Source: Cristatella mucedo (lineage: Eukaryota > Bryozoa > Phylactolaemata > Cristatellidae). Taken from it: DNA of 64,000 bases. Below, one piece after another: positions 33,371 through 45,837 of the stretch. The first letter of the stretch is position 1; each line of letters opens with the position of its first letter. The position numbers and the translations under genes were made by a program. The stretch is from the NCBI GenBank assembly GCA_009760855.2, contig WPIO01000020.1, positions 4,967,501 to 5,031,500 on the forward strand, written 5' to 3'. Below the pieces are notes generated by a model, which did not search any database, was not told where the DNA came from, and saw only the letters and a list, made by a program, of their open reading frames with translations.

Positions 33371-33849
33371 CGCCAGCGCGTAACCACTACGAACAGGCCC
33401 ACAATAAACTGTTGCTTTCGGCACCCATTTGTGGCCGCCTGTGTTTTAACCGCACCGCAGCACTGCATCACACAGTCCACCGGTAGAGAGCCCGCGGACG
33501 AGCCTATCTGCGCGGTTACAGACTTAATCAATCGTTTATAGTCAAGAAGACACACTATACTACTAGTAAAGCGGAGTTTAGTTAACTAGCCTCAGTTTTA
33601 AAACAGTCGCATTTTGGCAATGTGGGCAATCGTTCGGCAAACAGTCTGAAGCGATAAAAGCCGTTGGTCTGAATGTATATTAGTGACATTGCAGCATTCA
33701 CGAAGGAATCTAAAACTTGTACCAAATCAATTGACCAGACTTATCTTATAAGAGTTGTCTCAACAGTTGCGGTACAACAATTTCTATTCACACATGGTAG
33801 TGAAATTCATGTAAAATACTGAGGTGAGGTGTGCTAGTTCTTTTTACAG

Positions 33850-34789
33850 AAAAACATCTGCAAAAAAGTTCTCTTCCGGCACTGAATATCACAAAGGTTC
33901 GGCTAGGAAGAGCATCCAATGTGAATCCGGTGAAATCGTCGGCTACTGTATTTCCATTTGAGTGCTGTGATTTTGCATTACTGAGCGACGAAGTCGTTGC
34001 ATTTACTTGCGGCTACGACGGTGTCCAGCTTTTCAGCATCAGCGGAGTAGAGCTGTCAAAATGGAAGCCACAGATAGTGGATTGGACGCATATTGTCAGA
34101 GCTGTTTCGAGGCATGGCTCAGATAGTTCCCGAATCATCACCACCGTCAGGGACGCTAATGCCATCGCGGTCCTGGAGCCAGCTAATGGCCAGCTGGCGG
34201 CGGTTTGGAACAAATGCCGCCGCTACACGCTAGGTGATGAAGCTGCCGAGAGTCTGGCTTGCTGCGACGATCTCATCTTCTTTGCTTGCTGCAAGAAAGT
34301 CCAGGTGGGCAACATCATGGGGTTAAGCGCGCTGGAGCCTAGGAGCCTGGTTTTTCTTAAAGATGTCGAGCATTTCAGGCTAGACCTCGGCATAGGATGT
34401 GTGTGCGGACTCGCAATCAATGCAGAAATGATAGTGATGGTGACGAGAGCTGAACCCAGAATGTTCTTGACCGCTTCCAACCATAGCGGCATTATACTGT
34501 GGAAACGAGATTACCTTTACCATGTATCCGATGTTTGCTTTTCAGTAGACGGTTCAGCTTTGTATATTTCTAATTATTATATAAAATGGTGATAGAAATT
34601 AGTCGTACTGGTAAAGGAGAATTCAAAGTTCTTCTCAAATCACAAGATTCTCTCTTCAATCACCGTCCGGTAGTAGTTTCAACTTGCAGTTACAAAATCA
34701 AACTAGCATTTGCTGCCCTGTATCCAGATGATTTAACGAATCCAGATGATGTGAAATCAATCATATTATTTGTAGGCAGATATTAACGG
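33850..34789 (+). pseudogene. beta-propeller gene, copy 1, frameshifted
   Basis: Exon 2 follows a GTTCTTTTTACAG acceptor and reads EKHLQKSSLPALNITKVRLG, then through to SDVCFSVDGSALYISNYY. There a one-base deletion in the A run near 34,583-34,586 (ATAAAATGG against ATGAAAATGG in copy 2) causes a stop at 34,590. The rest continues in another frame as MVIEISRTGKGEFKVLL to a stop near 34,786, with AATAAA at 34,816-34,821. With the lost upstream ATG, copy 1 is probably a pseudogene. A shorter protein ending at the frameshift cannot be excluded. Confidence 0.75.
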
Positions 34790-34794
34790 ACTAA

Positions 34795-35475
34795 AATATA
34801 GATGGAATTTGTCCTAATAAATTTTGACGAGGCTTGGCAGAGTTGCTAAGTGACTGATATTCGCATCGATTGCTGTGGCTCATTAATGGTAGGCAATTCG
34901 CAGAGCACCGCTTGGCCTATCACTAGCTAGCTGAGCTCTGCAAGGCCAGCCACGCATGCTCATCTCAAGCACACGTCATAGCTTCAGGTACGCGATAAAA
35001 TACGCTCAGTCAAGGACATCCTTCGCTCGATCAAAACTGCAGTGACTGTAGCGATGCGACCATGGACGGTTGCCAGTCCCCGGCACTCGGTTTGCAAGCG
35101 TGTGAGATACTACATCTCTTATTAGTAAATAAATTTTCTCGAGGCGAATTTTCAATTTTATTTAACATGGCCTACACTCTGTTTTCAAGTGAATGCGATC
35201 CCAATTATCGTCTTAGTTAGCCCCTTTGATAGATGTAAATTAACAATTGAATTTCCACAATGGAACATACTTACCTTTCCGAAAGGTAACATTGGATCCG
35301 GGGTCATCTAGGAAATAAACTCCACAGTAAAATCCTCGATCCGTACTACCCACTGGTAATTCAACATCGGTCCAATCGAGTACCAACCATTTGCAGCTGC
35401 AAGTCAAAATTAAGTAAGCACAAGGTTAATGATCTTCGACAACTAGACCAAGCATAGTACCACGTGCCGTTCTGA
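34795..35475. other. 3' flank of the copy 1 propeller pseudogene
   Basis: This is homologous to 52,260-52,890 in copy 2. No further gene was recognised. Confidence 0.5.
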
Positions 35476-35479
35476 CTCA

Positions 35480-35905
35480 AATTGTTTAGCTACACCTCGT
35501 TAAAACTTTTAAGCCTTAGGAGACCATGCCTTTAGTTCATATGTTCGCAAACGCTAGAACTCAGTCCCGATGGATGTCACGAAATCCCACGACATGAAGA
35601 CATTTAAAAAGAAGCTCAAAACGCCACTCGTTACAGCATCGGGTGGGACCTTGTGATTCGTTCTTTTGTGCGCTTTCACGTCGCCTGCTGACACTGAGCC
35701 TACTGCTACAAACTAAAACTAATTGCTGACCCGGTGCAAGTCGTCTCTAGTTATTGTATCGTTGTTGTCTTAGTGGTTGCCGTTGTTGTTATTGTGCCCG
35801 CTATTATTGTCATGTGCATGCTATTGCTAATCACTTGGTAATACTTCCATTGGAGCTTCTGTAAAGTGAGTTGAAGGAGACTCAGTTCTCTGAGCGTGCG
35901 ACTTC
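35480..35905 (+). repeat. LINE-1 3' end private to copy 1
   Basis: A decayed RT C-terminus (TTTAAAAAGAAGCTCAAAAC, coding for an 'FKKKLKT' stretch), 'GTGATTCGTTCTTTTGTGCG', and the terminal TCAGTTCTCTGAGCGTGCG. Copy 2 lacks it: homology there moves from the shared ACAAGGTTAATGATC straight into other sequence. Confidence 0.75.
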
Positions 35906-36159
35906 GGCAACGAGCCTTCAGCAGGTAGTCTCAATTCGGCTGTTAGTACCCATTCGATATATTAAAATTTTGCATTAGAAGCTATCCAGAGAGCAGTTTG
36001 AGTACATATTGCGCAATGCCTAATCAGCCCGTACTCAGCTGGCTAGCTGCTAGAAGGGCTGCTATCAAGGCAGGCATCGCGAGAAACCTTTGGGTACAAA
36101 CTTGATATTCATTTTGCCTTTGGCGGTATATGAAGGAAACCCCAATCTTTTTTTAGAGT

Positions 36160-38640
36160 AGAGCTATCTCAAGGCTCGAGCCTTAACAACGAGCAAGAAT
36201 CTTGCATCAGAATGATCGCCAAACCTTCGGCTTACCAGTAAAAGCTTCCGGGTAGCACATTGTGGCAATGCAAAGTGTTCTGCAAACACGAAGTGGTGTA
36301 GGCTGTGGAAAGTCGATGCTAACCGCCGATGAAGATGACTGCTTTGGGAGAACAATACAGCGTACATTAGCCCTCACCCACTTCTGTGCGACTCAGGTCA
36401 GCTGATCGGCTTTATTGTCAGATGATCGCACCAGAACCACCGAAGCATGCGGTCCGCACTCGGACACCTGGTCGGCGATCAGTGCTAGCCTGCCTCTAAT
36501 GAGCACTTCTTCATTGCCATGGGCTCATACGGGCTTATCCCATATCAGTAGCGATTGTAGCGATCCATAGGCTGTCGCTGAATCTGTCGGACTCTAAACC
36601 TGCCGCAAGGACCAAGTAACTGCAAGATTGAGACCCCTGATGACTGCCTCTAGCTCAGCAAGGTTGATGTGGGCTACGTCTTCAGATTTCAGCAGCCAGG
36701 AGGCACACTCTATGATTCCTCATCCTATATCTAGGTATGTGCCGATCGCAAGGCTGCTGGCGTCACACCAGACGACACTGCTTTCCAGATTTGGTGCGTT
36801 CCAACTGCCTGAAACGGGTATAGTTCGATTGCATGCGGGCTGGTACCGCTCCTTTCCTCAAAAGCTGGTGGGAGCATCCCCGAGAGGGGCCTGTGCACAG
36901 CTGTGGTCAGCTTCTAATGAGGTGTTGACACAGGCCGCTTAAAGACAGTTGGCGACAGAAGCTTTAGCACTGCAGGTCCTAGACTGTGGAACTCGCTTCC
37001 ACAATTCTTACGCAACGACAACTACTCTCCAATTGCCGACTATGGCACATCTTTTTCAGCGGTCCTGAACTGCTACTTCTATGCTACTCACTACCTCAAC
37101 TGCTCTCCTGACTCTGCTATGCTTCCTACTTTCTCTTTGTTGCGTGAGACGAAGTCTGTTGGCTACCGAATGCATACCGAAAGCCGCTTAGGCTGTGAGT
37201 GCGCTATACAAAACTCTCCTGCGTAACACCCACATGGTCTTTATGACTTTGTGGAGTTACTGACGGAGATACATTACACTAAATTACTGGTGAATAGATG
37301 GTGGATTCACCATCGGGGTCGGCCAAGGGAGAGCCGGGGTCAAGGAGAAGAGACTCGAGTGTGAGAAGGGGGCGAAGGGAGTCGTGCGTCTTGCGGCTCC
37401 GTGCCTTGAGCAATAAACCGTTGGCGTTGCTCGTCGGCTGGCTCTCTGATGTATGAACCAAAATACAACGGGATCTCCGGCATTCAGCAGCTGCAGTAGT
37501 TCACTCGGCATGGCCACGACATTTGAACCGACGACTGAATCCCAGTCAACGTCGCCTGTGGTTCTCTTTTAAGAAACTGCAGGCTTGGGTGAAGCATGCT
37601 AGCCGCTTTAAAATGCCCGATTGGCCAAGCACACCATGGAAATAGCTTCCGTCGCGATGCGCGTGGATTTGCAGACAGCATTGGCTCCACTCGTCGTCAA
37701 ACGGGCTTGTACGCTCACCTAAACCTCGCAAGATTTGCAAGCTCCACCGAAATGCTGGACCTCGAGCATATGGGGCGTGTGCACTGGGGCGGACGTCTCA
37801 GACTTTCCGACGAGGACAAGAACCGAGGGAAGAATCATGAAAAAGGAGGGAAAAGCACAGGCGCAGTAATGCATTGCTCTCCTCTACTCACTTTTTCCCC
37901 TTCGGGACGACGGCCCGATCCGAGCAGTGAGCAGCCAGATGTTCAGTGCTCCCGCAGACATAGCAGTGCTTCAAGCGGCTTCGGCGCTCGGATTTGGAAG
38001 GACAGTGATGACTCATGTGCCCGACGGCCTTGCACAGGAAACGAACAACATCCCGGTGAGCCGGTACTTGAGTAGGCCGTACCGAACAAGCACACAGCAA
38101 AGCTACCATTTGCGGCACTTGAAGTCCAGTTCGTCTTCACTATGACGCGAGCTTCTCAATGAGAATATGAGTCGGCAAGTCAGCGATGTTGCACGAGGCT
38201 TGGAGCTGCTCCTTCGCGGCCCACCGGCAGTCCCACGACAAAGACAAATTTATCAAAATCTCCAACCACCTGCCCAGTTAGCCGATTTAAGTTCGTCCAC
38301 TGAATGTCTACGTTTTCACCTTCCGAAAGGCAACGCCAGGCTAATTCCTCGTAGGCATAACAAAAATCGGCGAGAACGAGGCCAGCAGTGCTTCCTGTAA
38401 CTATGCATAGCTCTCTTTCGACGCCTTAGGGACGCCTTCGTATACGTCGTACGTACAAGGCGTAAGAAACAGTGGCAGACAATTTCCCAAGTCAGCAACT
38501 CGTTGCATCTTGGCCAATATCTCCCACAAAGTCAACCGCTCGGCGAAATCTCTGGTGCCGTCGAACGGCGAAATAGCTGTTTCCATCAATTTTACGTTAA
38601 TACCCATCTTCCCGCCGAAATGACTTGTAGTTTAAATTGC
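36160..38640 (-). pseudogene. Ty3/gypsy gag-pol relic, copy 1
   Basis: Minus-strand segments read in gag-pol order. Gag comes first ('MQRVADLGNCLPLFLT'), then a zinc-knuckle pair (first site degraded, second HCYVCGSTEHLAAHC intact as CX2CX4HX4C), then a broken protease region. RNase H follows ('VWCDASSLAIGTYLDIG' with 'INLAELEAVIRG'), and the start of the integrase HHCC domain ('HSLHHFVFAEHFALPQ'). Most of RT and of integrase is gone, and a LINE-2 end has inserted between protease and RNase H. The shared breaks with copy 2 show the element was already decaying before duplication. Confidence 0.8.
36938..37288 (+). pseudogene. LINE-2 3' end nested in the gypsy relic (copy 1 only)
   Basis: GCTTAAAGACAGTTGGCGAC onwards is almost identical to 24,166-24,520, including the CACATGGTCTTTATGAC end and an ATTACACTAAATTAC tail. 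Copy 2 lacks it, so it post-dates the duplication. Confidence 0.88.
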
Positions 38641-38644
38641 TCGT

Positions 38645-39940
38645 CAGAACGTAGGCGATAAAACACACAATACCGAAGCGGATTCACCAAGAAGCGTATT
38701 CTTGCTGGTGCCTAAAGCTCTCATGAAATGCAGCCGTTTGGCCCTCCGACGGTGCCTCGATTGTCCCCCTCTGTAGGCCAAACCACGCCCATATCTACCC
38801 TTTCGCCTAAACCGGCCCGGCACATAATCCGGCGGCAGCTCCACAAATCCGCTAGGCCATAAGTATGGCTTGTCCATAAGCTGACCACAGTGAATAAAAT
38901 GACCTTACACTCCACAGGCGTAGATGCTTATATCTCAGAATAAATCAATCACACTCGGATTAAAACATTTTTTATCCTATAAAACTATTTCCATAGAGTA
39001 GTGTCTCGATTACAAGCTTAGGTTAATTCTTTACTCTTTTAATTCACATGCTAAGCATAGCAGGCTTTGGATTCCATTTCAACATTTCCGCCCGCACCTG
39101 ATTGCAGCCTCACATTCCCATGCCCTATTATCATACTAACACGATTGCAGTTTTTTTGAGCTAATCACTAGATTTTATTATCTGTTATAAAGAGCTTCTT
39201 GCCAATTGAAACTTTCACAGCACTTATCCTAATGAATTTAATGGTCCTATTACGGCCCAAAGTGACTGACAATTTAAAACCTGTGTTCTTGTTTACTTGT
39301 GACTTCATTGCAGCTCTGAAACCCACTCCTTGTGAGGCTACGTACTAAAGAACCTATTGCAGATTTTTTGGATTCCAAGGTAATGCTCACACGACTTGCG
39401 ATATCATTTATGAAACGATTTTAGCAATCATTTTTGATGTTCCTGAATTATAAATACTAGGAGCTACTTACGTCATTATTAACGAACCAACGGTATTAAA
39501 GCCAAAGTCACTTATTAGAAATTTTTCTAGTCTTCAGAGTAAAGCTGGGCACTCAATTATGTCGCATGCATTCCTTACGGCTACTGTTCAGAGGTGCTTA
39601 TGGTATTAATGGAGGGGCAATGCCCTATGCTCTGGTTCTGAGCGTTTTATATATGTGGATATAGGCTCGCTGTATCATGGTTGCAGGTTCATGTTATTGA
39701 TGCCGGGTTATCTAGCTGCTGGCCGGCCTTCCGTCGTTTAGAATAACGAGCCGTATTGTTATTTGTCAGCCGTCGGAAAGTACAAGTACCATCACAAGCA
39801 CTGGTCTTGGCTAAGAACTTGCGAGAAGCCGTTCAAGTTTTTTTGGAATGCCTTCAAGTTTCTGACTAAGCATGATAACTTGCATGTCACTGACTCTTGC
39901 ATAATTCTCTCATGTGAGATTCCAAAAAAATGGAAGAGAT
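38645..39940. other. non-coding part of copy 1
   Basis: This aligns with 55,060-57,355 of copy 2 apart from the LINE-2 insertion there. No gene recognised. Confidence 0.45.
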
Positions 39941-39942
39941 TT

Positions 39943-40040
39943 GTAGTAATAATAATAAAAATAGCACATTTAATAAGGGCCCTCAGAGAAATCTCTTGCA
40001 AGACACTTTCCTTTTGCTGCAAAGAAAGCACGATTTCATA
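39943..40040 (-). repeat. LINE-1 3' tail shared with copy 2
   Basis: (ATA)n, AGCACATTTAATAAGGGCCC, GAAATCTCTTGCAAGACAC and TTTGCTGCAAAG. The same insertion is at 57,360-57,440, so it predates the duplication. Confidence 0.7.
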
Positions 40041-40044
40041 TTTT

Positions 40045-43000
40045 TACGCTGCTACGTCAAAGGATTTCATTATTGCTGCATAATAATATTATTATCCTGA
40101 ATCAAAGCTTTGAAGGAGCACTTACTTATAAGTGTGGGAGTTTTCTAAAATAGCTTTTCATTGAATACGCACCGTTTCTGCACTGTCAATTCGGATATCG
40201 TTTATCTAAGCAAGTTTTCCAGCATTCGATCCTGCTTAGATATAACTGAGTCGGATTTTAAAACTAGTGCGCATAAAATAGCTTACTTCCCTATAAAAAT
40301 TGTTTGCTAGCATGCATGTAAGTTCATCCTAAAATGTCATTACGCCCCTTTTTGGGGGCTTCTTAGAGCGTCCTAGAAAGTTTTATACTCGCCAGTATAA
40401 GCACTATTGGCTCTGCTATGGTCGCACACTTGATAATACAATGCGACAAAACTATTTCAATTCCAATTCCAGCTGCAAATCCGGAACATCATATCTTTGA
40501 AATGAGGTATCGGCATGCTTGAGCACCTGCAATTCATTTTGCAGTTCGTCTAAAAGCCTGGCATTATTGAATTGTAACTGATCATTTAAAACTCTCGGCC
40601 ATCACCCTTGACGATGGTGCGGCTAAATGAAATATATTTGCTATAGCCGCAGATCTCCGGAGCTTAGCATGTTGACAGATTGGCTGAAGAGTCGATCGGC
40701 ATCTTTGACGATGAAAATAGTATTTAGGCAGCTTAAATTATCACGAGAGAAATCAAGTCTACGCGGTAAACCTACGATTGAACTTTTTCATACCTCTTCC
40801 ATTTGAACTACCAGGAAGCCTCATGCCTCATTGACATGATCGGCGGTAATTTTATTTGAGAATGGCTGGCGACTTTGAACTGAAATGGCGATTAGCTGTT
40901 TGAACTGAAATGGCGATTAGCTGTTGGTCATAGGCAGGGATTTTGTACTTTAATTTATGCGTGACAAGACTTGACTGATAAATGTGACAAGTCCGCGACG
41001 GCATTCGCTCCACATGCGGTAAAGGTAAGCTAGTGACTGAGGGAGACCTACAGTTTAACTTGACCTTGTGATCTTCTGGAATAATGCGATGCCAAAACAA
41101 GAGCAGCAGCTCGCAACTATTGACAACTAATCAAGTTCTGGAGGCACGTTGATTCGAGAAGACAAAGTTGGCAATGATGGAACACTAGCGGAAATCATCT
41201 TTGGAGTGGCCGTTCCGATTGAAAGCCACGAGAGCGACTTTGAACAGGCGGCAAATTATAAGAAAACCTATTAGGCAAACAGTTAAAACGACTTTTCATG
41301 CGTACCAGCATATGGAGATTATTCTTTTAGAGCCACTTTGAAAGTTGGCTCCAACACTCGGCCGACAGCTGGGGCTCGACCTGATCGGAGTGGCCGGACG
41401 GCGCCTTACGGCAGTCGAGGTTCCACTCGGCCGTTGCTTTTAGATTTTAGCTTTTAGCAGCCAGATATCATAGTCGCCATAATTTGAAGCTGGAGTTTTA
41501 ATTGCGGAGTCATTTCAATAAGGAAAGTGTCTTTTAGTAGCTCTTGCAGCTCTTCCACGTACAATACAGCGACCTGACTTGCAATGCTTCTCTTTGAACC
41601 ATTTTTGGAATTGAGAAGACGTCAGTGGGAATATTAGTCGCTACTATTAAGAACAAGAACGAGTATCTGTTGTGAGAGAGTCGACATTGTGAGTTTGATT
41701 CGTCCCGACTTCTAGCTAGGACAGGCAATTACTGACAGTCTATGATAAAACTTATGCCACCCAAAACAAGTGATGGTGAAGGCTGTAACTGCAAAGCTTT
41801 GCAAGCGAAATACAAAAGCGCCTGATACAAGCAATGTTGAGATTGACGGCTCTTAAAGTAAAGTGCACTATGATGAAGGCCTTGATTTTGTTGAACGTGA
41901 ACTACTGCCACATTAAGGAAGCCTCACCTACCCATAGTGCACAAGGAAGCGGGCCAATTACGTTAATGGCTCTTTTTTACACCGCTACTAGCTGCCTGTG
42001 TGCTCGAGCGTAATGTCGGTGGAAAGTGTCGAGCTTTTTTCTTTTAACCGAAAATCCTTCGCCTGGCTAGAGACTTTCTTATTCGTTCAAGAAGACCAGT
42101 CCCGAAACTGATCGCTAGCAGCAGATGCCGAGCTGATTCTTATCGGCACGATGAGCCACGAGTAGTCCACGGGTACTGCCGCTCGTCTATCTTGCAGTGA
42201 CCGGTCCATTGTCACCCAGCCCAGGCTGTTAGTGTCCCTGGTTTCCACTTGCTGCATTCTTTCAGGCGGCGGTGTGCGACCGCAGGTAACAGCATCTCAC
42301 CTTCCGAGTCATGGCGACGTTCAAGCACATGATAGGCAACCCGAAGTTATTAAAAACAGAGTCAAAATGCTAGACGGTTGCGGTGCTAGAACCACCGCAC
42401 GATCGGTGAATACAAGTAGCCGCATCATGATTTTCAGAGGAAGTCAGAGTTCTAGCAAGAATAAATGAGTCCGTTCTCTGTTGAGCATGCATTGCCACTC
42501 ACGGTAAACACAAGTGGATGACTGCTGCTATTCTTCCTTGATCAAATTAACATTTCTCGATAGCACTGCAGTTGTCGTTCCAAGCAATTGAAGTCTGGAA
42601 GAAAAGCAACTCGTCGCGTGTGGAAATAAACTCGGAAGTTTGCATATGACCTGCAGCATGAACTGATAATCCAAAGGCAATCTTAAACAAACAGCATGTA
42701 TGCCCGATGTAGGTCAAAGTAGCAAATTGTCGTAATACAGTAGGTTTTCATCTGTTTCTACCTCCTTTGCTGCAATTTAATCATGCTTAGTTGAATAACA
42801 AAAGTTTGATAAGGTGAAATAACTACCTTTTGTTAAAATCCCCAGTCACCAGTGAGCAACAGATCCAATCTATGGTTCAAATAAACGGCTCACGAAGTCA
42901 TTCTTAATCAAACGAGAGAGTAAACGAAAACGATTATACTTTCACTCATTTACTCCAACGGTTCATACTCACATTCCCAACTCCCAGCCACTTTGGGCCA

Positions 43001-43250
43001 CTCAAAATCTCTTAATTTGCTGCTTGGGGTTCCCATCCAATATAAAGGCCACACATTTATTGGGCCCTACATAAATTACCAAAAAATTCAGCAGATTACT
43101 GCAGATGCATGTTCAGTTAGGTTGTAGGACATTTCCCCCCTGGATATTTCCCTGCCCCTGGTGGACCCTAGGTCATCCCCCTAGGACTTTTCTCTCAAAT
43201 TTTGATGAATGTATAACTAAAATGCAGATATAAATAAATAAATAAATAAA

Positions 43251-43284
<34 letters not shown>

Positions 43285-43700
43285 TAAATGAAGTTCATGC
43301 TCTATTAAAATAAGATAAAATAAAGTCAATATAATTAGAAGAATGGATGTATTGAAAGGATGATTTCTAACTCAGTATAATTAGAAGAATGGATGGATTA
43401 GAATAATGGTTCCTAATGAAGCGAGTGGCGGTGGCGGCGGTTGCAGCTGCTGCAGCAGCAGCGAGCTATACACTTTGGTCCTGAGGGAGTTCGGTTCAGC
43501 TCGACGCCGCCAGGCACTTGTTCGTACCCGTCAAAGCAGCCCGCTCTACAGTGTGCCCCTCGTTCCTGCAAATGAGCGCTAACCCTGTGAGCTCTACTGA
43601 GTATATCTCGAGTTCAAGAGATCTAGTTACGCCTTAATATGCACTAATGAAAGCTCAGAATACGAGCAGGGGCGGATGTAGGCGGGGGGGGGAGGTGCAG
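40045..43700. other. non-coding part of copy 1, with AT repeats
   Basis: This aligns with 57,445-61,530 of copy 2 except for insertions. It includes the counterpart (41,085-41,270) of a 58-codon frame in copy 2, interrupted here by a stop. An (AAAT)n-(TA)n run lies at 43,231-43,281, and a short tandem copy of ATAATTAGAAGAATGGATG at 43,331 and 43,377. Confidence 0.5.
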
Positions 43701-43703
43701 CCC

Positions 43704-43749
43704 GCCCTAAACCCTAAAACCTAAACCCTAAACACTAAAACCCTAAACC
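43704..43749 (+). repeat. interstitial telomere-like CCCTAAA repeats, copy 1
   Basis: About six imperfect units of CCCTAAA, CCCTAAAA and CCTAAA. They recur, longer and more degenerate, at 61,531-61,629. Confidence 0.8.
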
Positions 43750-44769
43750 TCACTACTCTGCAATCCTTCAATCATTTGTAGGCGGCGTAATAACCGCGGT
43801 AGGTCAATTGGTAGTGCACTGCACTACAAAGCCACACGAGTTGAAATTGTTTTTCTCTTGCACTGTCAGTTTTCTCTTTCATTCTCCTTTTTAAAGGTAC
43901 AAAATGTACCAAAGTTTGCTTCTTATTGCTCGAGTTTTTAATGCATATTAAAAAGCACGCCATTTAAAGTGCAACCGCAAAATATTATGCCGATTGAGCT
44001 TGTTAAATGTCATCAAATTAATGATGATCTACGGCAATAGCGTGGCTTGAAGCCGCAATCCTTAATAATCAGTGGCAAAGCGACCACAAAGTGCCTGACC
44101 AGAGCTCAAATTGTTTTTGCACGAATCATTTTACTGTGTTCAAAGTGGAACCATGGAGTTTTAAAGCTTTATTTGGCTATTTATTTATTGTCAACGATTC
44201 ACACCAATTGAAGTAATGGTCTGCAGCAATACAACAATTCGTAAAAATCAAAAAATTGGTTTTGCGAAACGGCAACTCTTATTTCACGTTATGTCTAACT
44301 GAGCCTGTGTTCAACTTTCATCCATTACGAGCATTCAATTGACGTCAATGTATGACAATCGCCGGGCATGGCAACGGCGATGGCCCAGGGGAAATACACT
44401 AATCTATAACTGTCCATAAATAAATGGACCGACAAATGCTTAGAGAAGCTCCAACCTTTCTTGCCCTATGTAGCCTACTGCATAAAGTGCAGCCACATCC
44501 TCTAAACAAACCGGAACGTACTATTGAGAGCAATGCATTGTGATCAAAGGCCACTGCCCGCCTCGTACCACAATCGGTTTTAGGTTTGTTGGAAATCAAC
44601 CGTGTGCATATTTAATTATCATGCTACATAAAGTTTACTGTGATCGCTCATACTGTCATTTTGCCCGTTCAACTCTGGGCTTTGTATGGCAATTGACGGT
44701 TACTGCCAGAGAAAATACGGAAATCTGTGGTTGTCTGTGTGTTAAAACTAAAAACAAAGCTTGTCGGTG

Positions 44770-45837
44770 AAGATCTCATTTTTCTTGCATATAAATAAAA
44801 GTGTTTGTAATACGTACTAAGCATTACGTATTTTATTATGAGTGTGAAAAGTGCAACCACACCCTATTAAATACACGCAAACGTACTTTCACAGGTGACG
44901 TACAGCAAATTACTGCAACGGCCTGATACATATAACAGTATAATTAAAATAGACTGGATGCTGCTGGTTGACCCTCTCGCTTATATTTCGCGTTCGTGTA
45001 TACTTTATTTTTGGTGCATCCATAAAACGCCGTCACTGCTGCTAGCTCTCGCTCACTGATTGAAATCAATGGCAATGGCACATGATAATACGAAAATCAA
45101 TGCTATCAGCCAAAAATAAATTTTGCATTGGCTGTACAGAGCTTAAGTACACATAAGTTATTACATTGCACTTTTTTAAAGTGCGATGCTATACCTAATG
45201 CAATACTAAAATTGTGATAAGGCCGGGTCATTGCCGTCGATGGCCATCAGATCCTTACGAGTGTACGTAAACGACTAGAATCACAAAAGCCCATGGCACG
45301 ACGCTTAGCCGGGTTAGGGAGTTGATGTGAAAAGTAGGCCTATAGCCAAATGGTCAAGAGACTTAACAGTGAGTGCCAGAACCTTGAAGTAAAGGCGCTG
45401 CAGAACTGGGAGCCAGCTCTAGAAGGCAAGCAGTGGCGAGATGTGGCAGCTCTCACGGTCACGACAAACAAGCATTTCTGCCAAGTTATGCACTAACTGT
45501 AAGCGCTTTAGTACAGACCGGTATACCTGAAATTACTCGTACATTGTTTGAGGTAACGAGTTCCTGTCTCGTTGTGATACAGGCTCTGGTAACATCAAGC
45601 AACGCTTGATACGTCAGCAATGCATGCAGCAAGGTAGTGTACAGAATGTGACGTACTAGTGGCAGAGAAGAATCGAAGCAAACGTACGTTTGAGTGCCAT
45701 CCCCACAGAATTTAAAGCCTAGACTTTTCCTGGAAAGCACACTATCAAGAAAGTAGTGGCTATCGACTAAGTTACCTGCTTCACGACGTTAATGGATTGA
45801 TGCTCGGCCATCCAGATATTTAGGGTACACTCTTCTA
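44770..45837. other. spacer between duplication copies 1 and 2
   Basis: About 1.07 kb with no counterpart at the copy 2 / copy 3 junction. Its right half is a decayed LINE-1 piece. Confidence 0.6.
45285..45735 (-). pseudogene. LINE-1-like RT fragment
   Basis: On the minus strand, the family blocks for 'DGTQTYVCFDSS' (degenerate YADD-TQLY region) and an 'NFAEMLVCRDRESCH' stretch (usual 'NSAARLVCRE..CHI') are followed by 'FKVLALTV'. It is heavily decayed and lacks the 3' tail. Confidence 0.65.

Larger units (their letters stand above)
32669..33520. mobile_element. solo LTR, 852 bp, with GACT target duplication
   Basis: The element starts TGCAACGGAGC and ends GCGCGGTTACA, so it has canonical TG...CA ends. 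It is flanked on both sides by GACT (32,665-32,668 and 33,521-33,524). Copy 2 has the uninterrupted site near 50,976. Inside are a G/GA-rich run, a TATA box (TATAAATG, 32,951), three 77-78-bp tandem units (33,138-33,370) and AATAAA at 33,403-33,408, which is the U3-R-U5 layout of an LTR. A 4-bp duplication is compatible with Ty3/gypsy or BEL/Pao. No internal region remains, so it is a recombination-derived solo LTR. Orientation is plus by the TATA and poly(A) signals. Confidence 0.85.
28085..44765 (+). repeat. segmental duplication copy 1 (16.7 kb)
   Basis: Matching landmarks occur in the same order and strand in copy 2: GGATAATGCGAAGG (28,128) with 45,878, TGGCTGGTAAGTTTGCC (29,932) with 48,291, the propeller exon (33,850) with 51,307, the gypsy relic (36,160-38,640) with 53,000-55,060, and CCAGGCACTTGTTCGTACCC (43,510) with 61,333. 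Offsets change where one copy has an insertion or deletion. Copy 1 carries a private solo LTR, LINE insertions and about 880 bp (42,590-43,480) not seen in copy 2. It is clearly more diverged from copies 2 and 3 than they are from each other. Confidence 0.93.

Noticed and set aside
43704-43749. Chromosome end
   Set aside because: The telomere-like run is short, imperfect and flanked on both sides by sequence that recurs inside the second duplication copy.
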